Below, piece by piece: positions 37,187 through 49,000 of a DNA stretch of 64,000 nucleotides. The notes under the pieces were generated by a model. That model was not told the origin of the DNA, searched no databases, and worked only from the letters and a program-made list of their open reading frames with translations. The number at the start of each line of letters is the position of its first letter. Position 1 is the stretch's first letter. This DNA is from Geosiphon pyriformis (lineage: Eukaryota; Glomeromycota; Glomeromycetes; Archaeosporales; Geosiphonaceae), in assembly GCA_016748015.1 (NCBI GenBank), contig JAAOMT010000097.1:62001-126000 (forward strand). Reading direction: 5' to 3'. The translations under genes were made by a program, and so were the position numbers.

Positions 37187-38618
37187 ATGTCTTGCTCATA
37201 TAAAGCGGCATTTTTTACGGTACCTCCTTATTTGCAACCAATTTGTGAGGTAGTTACCGTATGGATTTTTACCACGTTATTCTCTATACCGGCTTGCTTC
37301 GCTGTAATTTTCGTGGACGCGCCAATGAATCTTTGGAAATATTATACCTCACAAGTTCCAAAGACCATCGTTATTACTGATTCTAGGTGAGTCAGTTTAC
37401 GGAGGGTTCTTAAAGATCTATGAAAATATTAGAAAAGGATACAGAGCTTCGGATAAATAAGCGTCTCTATGAGAAAATTTTTGATATTCAGCAAATTTGA
37501 ATGAGGGAAATTTAATAAAAAACGCGTAAAAGATTTTTTATTTAAATTATGAAACTTGATTAAAAAGTTCAGGGATTGGAGGGGCATTGGCAAATACCTA
37601 CGCAGATCTTAATACTAATCTCGGCTTAATTGGTCGAGATAAAGGTGAATTAGAGATTTGAAAATTACTGAAAAAATCCACTTTGGAAATTAATATCGGA
37701 CTTTTATTGAAACAATACTTTGAAAGACCGATTAGAAAAGGTGGCGCAGGCGTGTCGAAGAAAAGGCGCAATCGTCGAAATTATGAAGATTGAATTCTCC
37801 AATTGCGAACAGTTGGCACAAGAATTGGAACGGTTCGATGAAAAGTATAAGATTGATCTATTGTTTACTAACGCTGGTACCTGTTCGAATACTACTTTGA
37901 TCCTTGTTCGCTCTGTTTGCCTATCGATATCAACCACTTGGTCTTAATATTATGAAAATCTTTATTTCAATATGAAAATTTGTTTTTTTTTTAGCTCAAG
38001 CAGGCGTGAGCAATAACGAATTTGGCCTAAGAGATTGGACGAATCAATGGGAATATTTTACTAGCTCTAACATCACTGGGAACATCGAAACAGTGATGGC
38101 AGTCTTTAAACGAATGCAAAGACGGAAGCATGGCCAGATAGCAAGTAAGTCCTGTATAATTAATTTCCAAACTACTCAAGCAGCTGTTTTTAAAAAAATT
38201 CTTTTCAGTTATGCTACCAGTAGTCGGCTTGACATTCATTCCCCAGATGTGTTACTACAACGCCAGCAAAGCAGCGCTTCTCTCGCTCGCACGTGACATT
38301 CGCTACATAGGCCGTACAGATAACATCCGTGTGAATGTCATCTCCCCTGGGATTGCTAAAGGTCAATCGATGCCTGTGGCTACCTGGCTCGTGGGTGATA
38401 TGAATACGTTGGCACAACGTATTAAAAATCAATTATATGCGGATGTGTTTTTGATTGGATGGCCGTTCAGTGAGGATTTGGTGTTTTTTGGATTATCGGT
38501 GTTGCCGCCTCGTGTTGCTGAGATTGTGCATTGGGCGATTGCTAAAGCTTGGGGCAAATATCAGAATCGGGTGATAGACCATTTAGTTGAGGTAAAGAAG
38601 GGGCGAATACCAGAATAG
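37187..38618 (+). CDS. Short-chain dehydrogenase/reductase, copy 2, with altered active-site motifs
   Basis: Paralogue of the minus-strand gene at 26768-28005. Five exons: 37187-37386, 37568-37644, 37727-37876, 37995-38144, 38209-38618; 328 residues. Exons 2 and 3 have exactly the lengths seen in copy 1 (77 and 150 bp); an extra intron splits the last exon. The N-terminal hydrophobic segment is kept (VWIFTTLFSIPACFAVIF). YYNASK retains Tyr and Lys, and SNITG retains the Asn. However the cofactor motif is TDSSSGIG (first Gly is Asp), NAG has become NAA at the third splice, and the Ser-containing motif of copy 1 (ITSSIAG) is IMLPVVG. All splice sites and the ORF are intact. It may be a pseudoenzyme or have changed function. 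Confidence 0.82.
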
Positions 38619-39401
38619 AACTTAGACAATCATTCTAAAAAGTAGCTTATTACCATTAGAAAAAATAGAGAGCTGCTGAGGGTCTGATTTCTGGTTTCTA
38701 GAATTTTTGAGAATCTGTCATGCATCCTCATAAATTAAAATTTTTTTGACAATCTTGATATGAAAAAATATTAACCAAAAAAGGATGATGACAAACATTT
38801 ACTATTTTAATTGGTCATTAAACAACATTTCAGCGAAAAATCCAACCGGACAAAAAAAAAGATGGTAAAATCCCAAACCAAAACACCTAATGCTTTTTGA
38901 TTTATCGCCGTGAATATATGAAAGCTTTAAAAAACAATGGCTACGAATTTAAACAGCTTGAAATTTCTGTAATAGCTTCTGAAGCTTGAGGTTTTGAATC
39001 AAAATCAGTATCATGAAATTGTCCAGGATGCAGCTAAACTTATACCAGAAATGAGGACCCCGTTTCTTACGTTGATAGTGATTAGAAGGTTTATGTTTAC
39101 CAAAAGCTCGAGCTATGCTCCCCATGACAACTCTGTAACCATCTGTTTTTGAAACGCCAAACATTTCCCAAACAAAAAGGTCGAGAAATTTTTTTTTCGT
39201 GAGATTGAGATATCTACTGAAGCGCAAGAAGCTTTCTTGGCCGTTCCTAGTTCCTTCTTGGAGATCTCTGCAAAATTACGATTTTTCCCGCATAGTTTAT
39301 TGCAAATTGTAAAAAAATTTCATTCAAAGCATTAAAACAGGCTTAATTCAAAATGTAAAATCAAATTTAAGGGTTAATTAAAGTCTTGATCAAATTTATT
39401 A
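38619..39401. other. Intergenic, convergent 3' ends, possible transposase-like remnant
   Basis: Between SDR copy 2 and the dehydrogenase. On the minus strand an open segment at 38949-39227 contains LFVWEMFGVSKTDGYRVVMG, which faintly resembles the helix-turn-helix start of transposase-like proteins common in Glomeromycotina. The remainder of such an ORF is missing. Otherwise AT-rich spacer. Confidence 0.3.
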
Positions 39402-42067
39402 CTAAGAATTAGGTAAAAATTTATATGGATTCATAATGCCATTAGGATCAAAGCTTTTCTTAACCTTTTTCATCAAATCGATCATGGATGGAGATTTTGA
39501 ATAGCAAAGATAATTAGCCTTCATCAATCCAAGTCCATGTTCTAAAACAAAAATAGTCAATAAATCAAATCAAAATAGTGTGAAAATAAATTGAAGACAT
39601 ACCAGCTGATATAGATCCTTGGTGTTTTTCTAAAAGGTAGAAAAATGAGAAATTGAATATCAAGAAAGATGATAACAGTAGCCGGGTATAATACCTGTCC
39701 ATTCATATACATAGGGTTCTATAAGTTTGGTAACCTTGGGATCGTAAGATTTGGCAGTTATATTCAAATGCAAGTTACCTAAAAAGAAATTAAATAAAAT
39801 TATTAGCTTTTTGGAAAGCAAATTAGAAAATTTGCATTATTAAAGGCGACTTATCCTCACCGTCCCCAATATGACCATAACCAATTACATTGGTCACGGG
39901 CTTATCATTTCCAACCACTTCAGCCTCGATTAAACGAGCTTTGACATCCTCAACCATTTGATATAAAACTGGGACTGGCGTGGATATATCATACTTATAT
40001 ACAGCCCCTGCCTTGCTACATGCCTCTGGAATACCCTCACGAAAAGCCCACAGACTCTTTATCTGCGAGATATCTTGAGCAATAACACCGTCCTGGACTA
40101 CTTCAGTATTCAACAACTTTTCCAAAAACTGTTCAAGTTTCTTGATACAAAAAACTCGAATGAATTTACTTATAAGTATTTAATGAAATTTTATGATGAA
40201 TACTAACCTCATCGTCATGTTCTTTATTCGACCCACTTGTTTCAATTAAAATATAAAAAGGATATTCACCCTCCAACGGGAACTTTGTACCGTGAGAATG
40301 AGCTTTAACAAGCCTCAACGCCTCAATATCCCAGAATTCGAAAGCTAAAATTTAAGGATACGAAATTTAACACACAATAATAAAAAGCTGTAAGATGAAT
40401 TTTTGGTACCAGACAAAATCTCGGTTAGTTCTTCTTTCGAGTTTGTGAATGCTTTTTGAACTTGTTGAAAGGTGTTCGTTCCCAGTAATGCCACATTCAC
40501 AGCCTTTCATAAATTAACAGACTCAAATCAAATTTCTGAGAATGATGATTGAAAGATGGTAGAATTTCAAAGAAACATCCAAACCTTTGGCCTTCGTGGA
40601 GTAAGAATTGAGACTCCGGTGACAAGGCCAAGAGTGCCCTCTGAGCCGATAAAAAGTTGTTTAAGATCGTAGCCTATAAAAGGTAGGTTCTCAGAATTGT
40701 TTTGGGAAGTATGAGAGTTTAAAATCCGAAAAAGTGAGAACAATCATAATTTTTAAAAACCTGTATTGTCTTTACGAAGACTCGAAAGATTATCTAAAAT
40801 TGTACCATCAGGAAGAACCTAAACCAATATGTTTGTTCTCCGATTTAATTTTTTCTTCGCGAAATTACTATCCCTTTTTTTTTAAAAACATACCGCCTCC
40901 AATCCTAGCACTGTACCATGAAGTGATCCATACCGCAAATATCTAAGACCACCAGCATTAGTTGCAACATTGCCACCGATATGACAGCTGTGAAAACGAA
41001 TTATAATATCTAGGTAATATGAATTATTATTTGACCAAATGAATCTACTAAGAAGCTTAAGAGAAACTGTAAAAATTGGTAACTGATTTTACCTGCCCTT
41101 AGCTCCCATATCTAAAGGCATGATGTGTCCACGTTCAGCCAGATAGTTATCAAGGACTTCTAAAATGCAGCCCGCATCACAAACTACCACCCCTGTAAGA
41201 TATTATCACTTAAAATCAAGTAATATAATAAGTTTACAGGTAAAGACTTATAGTATATTTAGTTTTACCCGAGATAGGATCAAAACTCCTGATTTTGTTC
41301 AAATTACTAGTGCTAAATACAATTTCATCAAAAACAGGTACGCCTCCCCCTGGATTTTTATTTGATTAAATTCAGAAAAATATAGAACTTCAAATCAAAT
41401 ATCCGTTTAAAAGTTCAAAAGGCTTACCAACAAGACCAGTATTACCACCTTGTGGAACTACAGCCAGTCTAGCGATAGCAAGAGAACCATTCAATTAGCT
41501 AATAATAGGTTGCATCGTTATCAATAATGTACAAACCGTTTTTCGTTGCAGTATTTCAAAATTTGGGAAATTTGTTGAGTAAATTTCGGTTTGACGACGA
41601 GCCGCGATTTGCCCCGATACTTTCGCATCCAGTCAAGGTTATATGGTAATAAGTCATCGCTATTGGTGCCATTATCGACAATTATCTCACTTGAAGAAAG
41701 AATTGATTTGAAGAAGATGATGTCTTCTTCCAAGAGCTGAAAAACAAAATGTCGAACCGATGCAATCAGACTCAAACATAAGTACTTTTCCAAGACAGCA
41801 TCAAATAATATATACTTCTTTGAAACTTGGGTTGCGTTTTAAATATGCATATTTATCAGCCGTATAAGAAACTTCTTTATTTGACTTTTTATCCTGTGTA
41901 GGTATTTCTGCGGTACCTGTTTTCTCTGTTGCATAATGACGACTACGGAACAAGCCAGCTCTCCATATTTCTTTTACAAAATGTTCTAACCTATTCCTAT
42001 TTTGAATTGTATTTCTTGAAACACTTTGTAAAAGCTGGTAAGATCTAAAATGGTTGTGTAAATTCAT
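39402..42067 (-). CDS. FAD-linked D-2-hydroxyglutarate / D-lactate dehydrogenase, mitochondrial
   Basis: Flavoprotein of the D2HGDH/DLD group, oxidising a D-2-hydroxyacid and passing electrons into mitochondrial metabolism. Fourteen exons (minus): 42067-41816, 41736-41537, 41468-41428, 41349-41269, 41192-41093, 40987-40894, 40818-40761, 40673-40585, 40503-40410, 40344-40208, 40140-39861, 39778-39695, 39629-39603, 39541-39402; 558 residues, all phases consistent. The N terminus is basic and Asp/Glu-poor, as in a matrix presequence. FAD-binding features are [34 protein letters not shown] and [13 protein letters not shown]; the C-terminal catalytic motifs are YGHIGDGNLHLN, SISAEHGLG and NPYKFLPN. 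Microexons of 41 and 27 bp occur. D-2-hydroxyglutarate specificity is the better guess over D-lactate from overall motif match, but I cannot separate them firmly. Confidence 0.92.
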
Positions 42068-42378
42068 GAGAATAATTTTCGGCTTCTTTATTGTTAACAG
42101 GGATCAAAAATAATCGTAATCTGTTTTTTTTGATCTCGTAACATTTTTGAGGCAGATCTCTATTTAAGGTAAGGACTCTCACCATTATTGTCACAATACA
42201 GGTCCAAGAACTGGAATACTTTTTTCGAAAATCTATTGTAAATAATAAGGAAGAGAAGAATAAATCAACATTCCCTTTTGCCATTTTCCTTCTACCACAT
42301 CCTTGCAAACCTTAACTTTCTCAACTCGCCTCAAAATACTTTACCTTTATAGTTAAGGAAGAACTTTTAAACGGGAAA
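42068..42378. promoter_or_regulatory. Divergent intergenic region, dehydrogenase / CHK2-like kinase
   Basis: 311 bp between the two start codons, carrying both promoters. It includes a CTTTTGCCATTTTCC stretch and a pyrimidine-rich section before the kinase start. No defined binding site can be called by eye. Confidence 0.4.
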
Positions 42379-44100
42379 ATGCCCAAAAAAACCGACAGGA
42401 AGCCCCCACCTGCTGGCCTCCCTACGTCCAAAGGAATTGACAAGAATGCTGTTTCAAAAAAGCCTAAGGTTAATACTGGCGTGAGTAGGGTGGACGACAT
42501 TGCATGGGGAATTCTCGTTCCCACCTCTAAATCCACGTCAAATGAACCTGTCGAATTAACAACCAATCAACACCTTATTGGTCGCTCTTATGAATGTAAA
42601 ACCATTATTCATAATTCCGCCGTGAGTACCAAGCATTGTCTTATCCATCGTCACGTTATCACTGAAAACAGCAGATCACGCTTTCAGTATATCTTGGAGG
42701 ATGGAAGTCAAAACGGCACCTTCATCCATGGTCTAAAGGTAGGACAAAATCAACGACGGATTCTTCAGCATGGTGATATTATTAGTATCCCCCAAGATGG
42801 GGTCCCTCCTTTGGAATGGTCTTTCCTCATCGTTGAAAAGGGAGATCGTCCTAGTGATTTTGCAAGTAAATGGACTATTGTTAGGCGTCTTGGCAAAGGT
42901 CAATTCGCTGAAGTAAAATTAGCCGTACCTTATGGAGAGGATCCTAATGACCTACAAACCAAAAAGGCCGCAGTCAAAATTATCACTAAGGCAGCATTAA
43001 CACATGATAAACTTCGAGCAAATCTAAAAAGTGAAATCGCTATCTTAAGAAGCATGACTCACCCATCAATAACTGACGTCTATGAGGTATTCGATGAAGA
43101 AGAGTTTATATATATTGTAATGGAGTATGTTCCGGATAAAGAATTCTTTGACTTTATATCTGAGAATAGGCTTCTTAATGAAAACCAGACGAGAAAGGTC
43201 TTTTCTCAGATATTCAATGCAGTTAAATACCTTCATGATCAAAACATAACCCATCGAGATTTAAAACCGGAAAATATCTTGATGGCAAATAAGAGTACCT
43301 TGACTATCAAAATTTCTGATTTTGGACTTGCCAAAATTCTTGGTAATTCCGATGGCGTAATGACAACACTTTGCGGAACTCCAACTTACGTTGCTCCCGA
43401 GATTCTACAACCAAAGAGAGACCGAAGCTATACAAATAAGGTAGATATGTGGAGCCTAGGGGTTATTCTTTATGTTTGCCTCTGTGGATTCCCTCCATTT
43501 GCAAGAGAACTGGGGCCTCCAAATTTGCCTGAACAAATTAAAACAGGTCAATATACCTTCCCATCTCCTTATTGGGATAGAGTCAGTAGGGAAGCTAAGG
43601 ATTTAGTCAAGAAACTTCTTAAAGTGAGTCCCGAAGAACGCCTTTCTGTAGACCAAGCCCTTGCTCACCCTTTTATGACTAAGGATCCACTCCCATTAGA
43701 GGATGAACAGGAAATGGAATATTTTTCACGAGTTAATTATCATGCTCCAAGAGATCAAACGATGATACTTGACGTACATGAGATAGTAATTCCACGATTA
43801 CGTCGTGTCAAATCTGAAGAAGCTGAGAGACAAATAGAGAAATCCAGTCAATATATTACTTCGGTAAAGAGGGAGGATACTCAAGATCAACCAGGGTCTT
43901 CAAACTTTTTAACAGCTTTAGCGGCCACTATTCTGCCTGAAAATGATGAGAATATAAATACCCAAAACCATTTAGGTGCTTTTGGAATGCCAGATGTTGA
44001 TGGTACCCTATTTTCTATGAATGGTCAATCGATTTATACCACCGCACATGAAAATATCACTGGGGCCTGGTTTCCTCCACAACAAAACGGTGATGATTGA
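42379..44100 (+). CDS. FHA-domain checkpoint kinase, CHK2/Cds1 type
   Basis: Ser/Thr kinase of the DNA damage and replication checkpoint, acting in the nucleus downstream of ATM/ATR kinases. Intronless, 573 residues. FHA domain at about 60-145: IGRSYECK (67-74), STKHCLIH, then the phosphothreonine-pocket NGT at 112-114. Kinase domain about 165-433: Gly loop GKGQFAEV (172-179), Lys200 in AAVKI, HRDLKPEN (292-299), DFG at 314-316, activation segment MTTLCGTPTYVAPE ending at 341. The order FHA then kinase, with a single FHA, matches CHK2/Cds1 rather than Rad53, which has two. The N-terminal 40 residues are basic and Pro-rich; no SQ/TQ cluster stands out there. The C-terminal 130 residues contain a basic stretch PRLRRVKSEEAERQ. 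Being intronless sets it apart from its intron-rich neighbours. Confidence 0.93.
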   Translation: MPKKTDRKPPPAGLPTSKGIDKNAVSKKPKVNTGVSRVDDIAWGILVPTSKSTSNEPVELTTNQHLIGRSYECKTIIHNSAVSTKHCLIHRHVITENSRSRFQYILEDGSQNGTFIHGLKVGQNQRRILQHGDIISIPQDGVPPLEWSFLIVEKGDRPSDFASKWTIVRRLGKGQFAEVKLAVPYGEDPNDLQTKKAAVKIITKAALTHDKLRANLKSEIAILRSMTHPSITDVYEVFDEEEFIYIVMEYVPDKEFFDFISENRLLNENQTRKVFSQIFNAVKYLHDQNITHRDLKPENILMANKSTLTIKISDFGLAKILGNSDGVMTTLCGTPTYVAPEILQPKRDRSYTNKVDMWSLGVILYVCLCGFPPFARELGPPNLPEQIKTGQYTFPSPYWDRVSREAKDLVKKLLKVSPEERLSVDQALAHPFMTKDPLPLEDEQEMEYFSRVNYHAPRDQTMILDVHEIVIPRLRRVKSEEAERQIEKSSQYITSVKREDTQDQPGSSNFLTALAATILPENDENINTQNHLGAFGMPDVDGTLFSMNGQSIYTTAHENITGAWFPPQQNGDD

Positions 44101-46006
44101 ATAAAGAGGATTTCAATGATATGTATAATACGTGAATATAATTTGTTGAGTCTGTGCAATTACAGAAATGGTATACAACCACAATTTTCTATCGGGATGA
44201 TAGTATATCATCAGGCAATACCTTATTAAGATATATAAATGCATCCTACAAAATTCCTGTGACTACTGTTTAATATTACAAATATAATGTACCAACGCTG
44301 ATGAGTCGAAAATTTATTTATTAATACGAACCAAAGTATTGAGACCTTTCAACTATTTGATAAAAGTCCCACAGAAAGACTTTGATTTGATGAAAATATG
44401 AAATATTATTTGTGGGAATGACTGAATGGAAAAAACTTTTTTGAATTGACTCGTGTTCATTATTTGATTATAAAATTTTTCACGAAAACTAGATTTCAAC
44501 CAATTTGAGGAATTGGCAAACCATTAATCTTTTCGTTTCTAGGAATCGTTTTCTAACAATTTATTAAAGTATTCGTCAACCCAATTGATAGTTATCTTTC
44601 TACGAGCTAAAATTAAATGATTGAGAAAATTTTATTTATAGAACCATTTAAAACAAATATTACATTTTACCAAAATAAAAAATAATTTTTTACATTAATT
44701 TTTTGGCTTTTTTTAAATTATTAAATAATTAATTTTTTAATATGTATAAAACAAAAAAATATGTGCAACACATTTTATTAATAAATTTATTTTTATTGCT
44801 ATATTAATTAAATATAATAATTAAATTATTAATTATATATATATAATTTCAAATTTTGATTTTTATTAACAAAAGTATAATACATAAAATAAACAGTATT
44901 TAAAACTTATATATTTTTTTATATAAAATTAATTGTAAATATATTATTATAAACTTGAAATTTTTAATTTTAATCATAAAAATATTTTAAATTAAATAAT
45001 TACAAATATAATATATAAAACTGATCTTTGATATAGTTATATGTTTTTTATGCGATTGTAATTTTTCCAAAATTATATTTTATAAACAAACTTAATAATA
45101 AGAATTTAATTATTGTTAAAATTATTTTGTATAATTTTTACTTTGATAATTAAATAGTTATTATTATAATTTATTAAAATTAGAATTTTTAAAGTTTTTT
45201 AAAAACAGCTACCTTTAGAAAACTTATCTCCTCAAAAATCATTTCTCGATCAGATTGAGACAAAATTTAGTGAACCAATCAATCTTCTGCCCAAATAAAA
45301 CCTGTTTTTGTGCCTCAAAAGATACAAGAATAAGGCTAACTGCTAAGTATTGTCTTGTCGAATCACTTTACAGCCAGGTACAAGAAAAACTTAACTCTTT
45401 AAATGAATATTAGCATTTAATCAATTTTTAATAATAACGAAAGAAAATCAACATTAAAAGATTTCGCAGACTTCTTTTGCACAGCCAATCTTCACCTTAA
45501 GCGCCAAAATCGCTAGAAAAAGAAGAAAGTGGCTTTGAAAAGTTTCGATCAATCAATCCTCGGAAGATTAAAGATCAACAAATTGCAAAGTATGACAGCA
45601 TTCGGCATAAGCCTGAAAACAAAATTTCAATTGCCTGGAAAGATTTAAAAACAAAAATTTTGTCACCCAATTTTTTAAATAAGGTATTGATTAGCAAAAA
45701 TGTCGATCACTAACAGTGATCGAAAATAAAATACTTTGAACGTATTTTTAATATCTAACCTTTTTCCCCTTCGTTTTAGTTAGAGAACCATTAAAAATAA
45801 ATAAATGAATAAAAGTTTAAAAAGCTAACAAAAAAATTTCTTAATCAGCCAATAAATATTTGTTTTTCTTTGATAAGTTTATAATTAAAACTGTCTTTGT
45901 TTTCTTGATGACTCAATTAGTCCTAATATTTGCCATCTATTTAACTTGAAGTTGGAACAAAACCAATTGAATAAATTTTAAGAATTGGTTGTCCCATTGC
46001 TACAAA
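44101..46006. other. Intergenic with AT-rich core
   Basis: The first ~500 bp resemble 3' UTR and ordinary spacer. From 44600 to 45210 the sequence is an AT-rich block with no frame. From 45210 to 45700 composition is more balanced and short coding-like words occur on the plus strand (for example SFDQSILGRLKINKLQSM near 45540-45600), but stops interrupt every frame; this may be a decayed gene piece. The last 100 bp should contain the promoter of the channel gene. Confidence 0.4.
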
Positions 46007-49000
46007 ATGGCAACGCTTGAGACTGCGCAAAATTATTCTCCTACCTGGCTTGGTTTGGCATCCCAACTTGGTATATCTTCCTCAATATCTTTATATTGCT
46101 TGTTACAATTTGAATGGAACAGGAGGAAAAAATCGATGGAATATCTTTATACTCCTCGGACGAGGTTATCAAAGTAAGGGCTCGGAAATTTTTATCATTT
46201 ATTTCCATGTATCTCCTGAAGATTTTTCGAATAGAAATTAGCGAATATATAGTTGGTACCTTATTACCTTTCGGGGACCTTTTCTTTCTAATTAAATTTA
46301 AATAAAAATCCTTGCTCAATATGGTTCTTGATAGAAACGCGTAAATTTTCACCTTTTCAAGTGTTTAAGATTCAAAACTTGCATTGGCTTGATCAAAAGA
46401 ATTATCAACAACACATCTTAGGAAATTCACTAAGTCGCGTTTTTCCCCGTAATTTGATATAGAAATGCATCACCACCTATCCCTCCTGGTCTTTTCAGTT
46501 GGATCAATGCCACACTTTTTTTGCCAGAAAAATTTTATCTACAAAATGTGGGATTAGACGCTGTTATGTATATCCGATTTCTTGGGATGGCTCTTAAATT
46601 CCTTCTATTCAATGTGGTCGTCGTTTGCTCGATTCTTATGCCTATTAACTATTTCGGAAAGGGAGAAGAAAAAGGAGTTCAAGTTTTTTCCGTCAACAAT
46701 CTTAGCTCTGACAATTATGAGCATCTTTGGGCACACATGATTTGTACATATATTGTCAGTTTAAGCTGGATGTATCTTTTGTATATTAATTATTGGGATT
46801 ACATGATGATGCGGCGAGACCATTTCATGAATAAAGCAAGGTCGGGATCCGTAAGCGCTCGCACAATCATGGTTTCAAGGATTCCAGAGGAATTGAGATC
46901 CGAAGAGCAATTGAAAGCACATTTTGAAGCATTAGGGGTAGGGTCTATCGAATCTGCTAGATTAGTTAGAGAAATGGGTAAACTTAACCGAAAAATTGCC
47001 AGACGTGAAAATGCGCTCCTTGCTCTGGAAAAAGCTCACATTCAGCTCGCCCGTAATGTTTGTAAAGCTATAAAAAAAAGACATTGGTATAATTTTGGAC
47101 CTGGATTGTGTGGATATTTATCTCCTACCAATAAAGATGTTCCGTCTACAACAGTTGAAGATGGTAGCTTTAATGAATACCAGAACCTTCAATCGCTTGC
47201 AATTTTAATGGGTCAACCAAAAAAGAAGGAGCCTCAAACGGGTGGCTCCCAAGAACAACATGCAAACGTGGACGGAGCTGTAACTGGACAATCAGCAATC
47301 ACAGCTACTGCCAGCACATTTTCGTCAAATGAAGATTTCCTAGAACAAGAAGATGGATATGGACGTCAATTTCTTATATGGGAGGCTCTTAGAAAAATAT
47401 CAAAATCTACCTTGGACAAATATCAACCCTTCAGTACGACCGGTTATTGTGGAACCGGTAATCGCGTGCGCTCAATAGATCACTTCTTAAAAAAATTTAA
47501 TTATTTGGATCGGCGTATCGCTGAACTTCGTGCTATTTATATAAATGAAAGACCTCCAAAACCCACAAGTACTGCGTTTATTACTTTTCACAGTCATGCT
47601 AATGCCCAAATGGCTGCTCAAAGCATTATGGAGTCAAAACCGCACACATGTACAACCAAGATGGCTCCTGAACCTAGGGATATATTATGGGAAAATTTGT
47701 CAATGAGATTTCGGGAGAAAATGGCTCGATTTCTGTTCGTCAATGCTAGCGTATGGTTAGTACCAAAAGTTAATCCTCTTATTATAGTAAATAAGCAGGT
47801 TAAACTTATTACTTTTTGACCATGAAATTTCAAACTTTAAGCTCTCTTATTCTTCGTATTCGAATTTACTTAGGGCTCTTACAATATTTTGGCTCTTCCC
47901 TATATTTGCCTTTCTAACACTCACTTCGATTGACTCTCTTTCACAAAGAATTCATTTTCTGGGACCCTTTTTGGATGCCCGTCCAATTGTTCGGACGCTG
48001 TTACAAAATGTTTTGCCAACTGTACTCGTATCTTTCTTCATGGCTATGCTACCTTGGATATTGATGGGTAAATAAATTCGTTAAGCATCGTAATTTGTAT
48101 TCATCCTTTGAGGTTCTATCACTAATAAAATATAACACTTGAATCGATAGAAATTTCCAAGCAAGAATCATTTCCTTGTTATTCTGAGCTTGAGGAGGCA
48201 GTTTTGGTTCGATACTATCACTTCTCATTTTTTAACGTGTTTATTGTCTTTCTATTGGGTATCACTTTTTTGGAGTCAATATTTGATGTGATCAATCAGC
48301 CCACGAGTATAATAGAGACCTTAGCTAAGAGCTTACCGCAGGTAAATATATATTGAACCACTTATAATATCGCACTTTAATAATCTTAAATTTTTTTCAT
48401 TTATTCAGGGAGCGACATTTTTCATTTATTATATCATTTTCAATATTTGTACTCATGGTCTTGAACTTATTCAAGTTGGGTCGCAACTTTTCCTCCACAT
48501 ACTTCTTACCTCTCGATTTGTTGCTACGACCCCTCGAATGCTTCAGCGAGTCACACATCCTTGGCCCTTTCAATTCTACTACTATTACCCTAACCATATA
48601 CTAATTCTTGTGATGACCATTACATACTCTACTATCAATCCTTTGATAATTATTTTCTCACTCGTTTATTACGCTATAGCCTACGTCGTTTATAAACATC
48701 AATTCGCTTATTGTTATGTGCGCCGTTACGAATCAGGTGGCAAGTTTTTCCGTCGTGTTTTTGGCTACACTACTGACGGCCTTATAATATTTCAGCTCAC
48801 GATAATAGGGTTGATTTGGCTGAGGACTGCCATAATTGCTGGGGCCTTCCTTGTACCTTTAGTTGTAGGGACTGGATATTTCAAATATTATTGTCATAAA
48901 ACTTTCTATTCTAGAACACACTTCTTGGCATTAGATACACGAATAGAAATGGAAATTTTAAAAGCAAAAGGAGATGATTTAGGCCAATCAGAAGCTGATC

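Noticed and set aside
38949-39227. Transposase of a Tc1/mariner-like element
   Set aside because: Only a faint helix-turn-helix-like stretch is visible; no DDE residues, terminal repeats or continuation, so I mention it only as a possible remnant.
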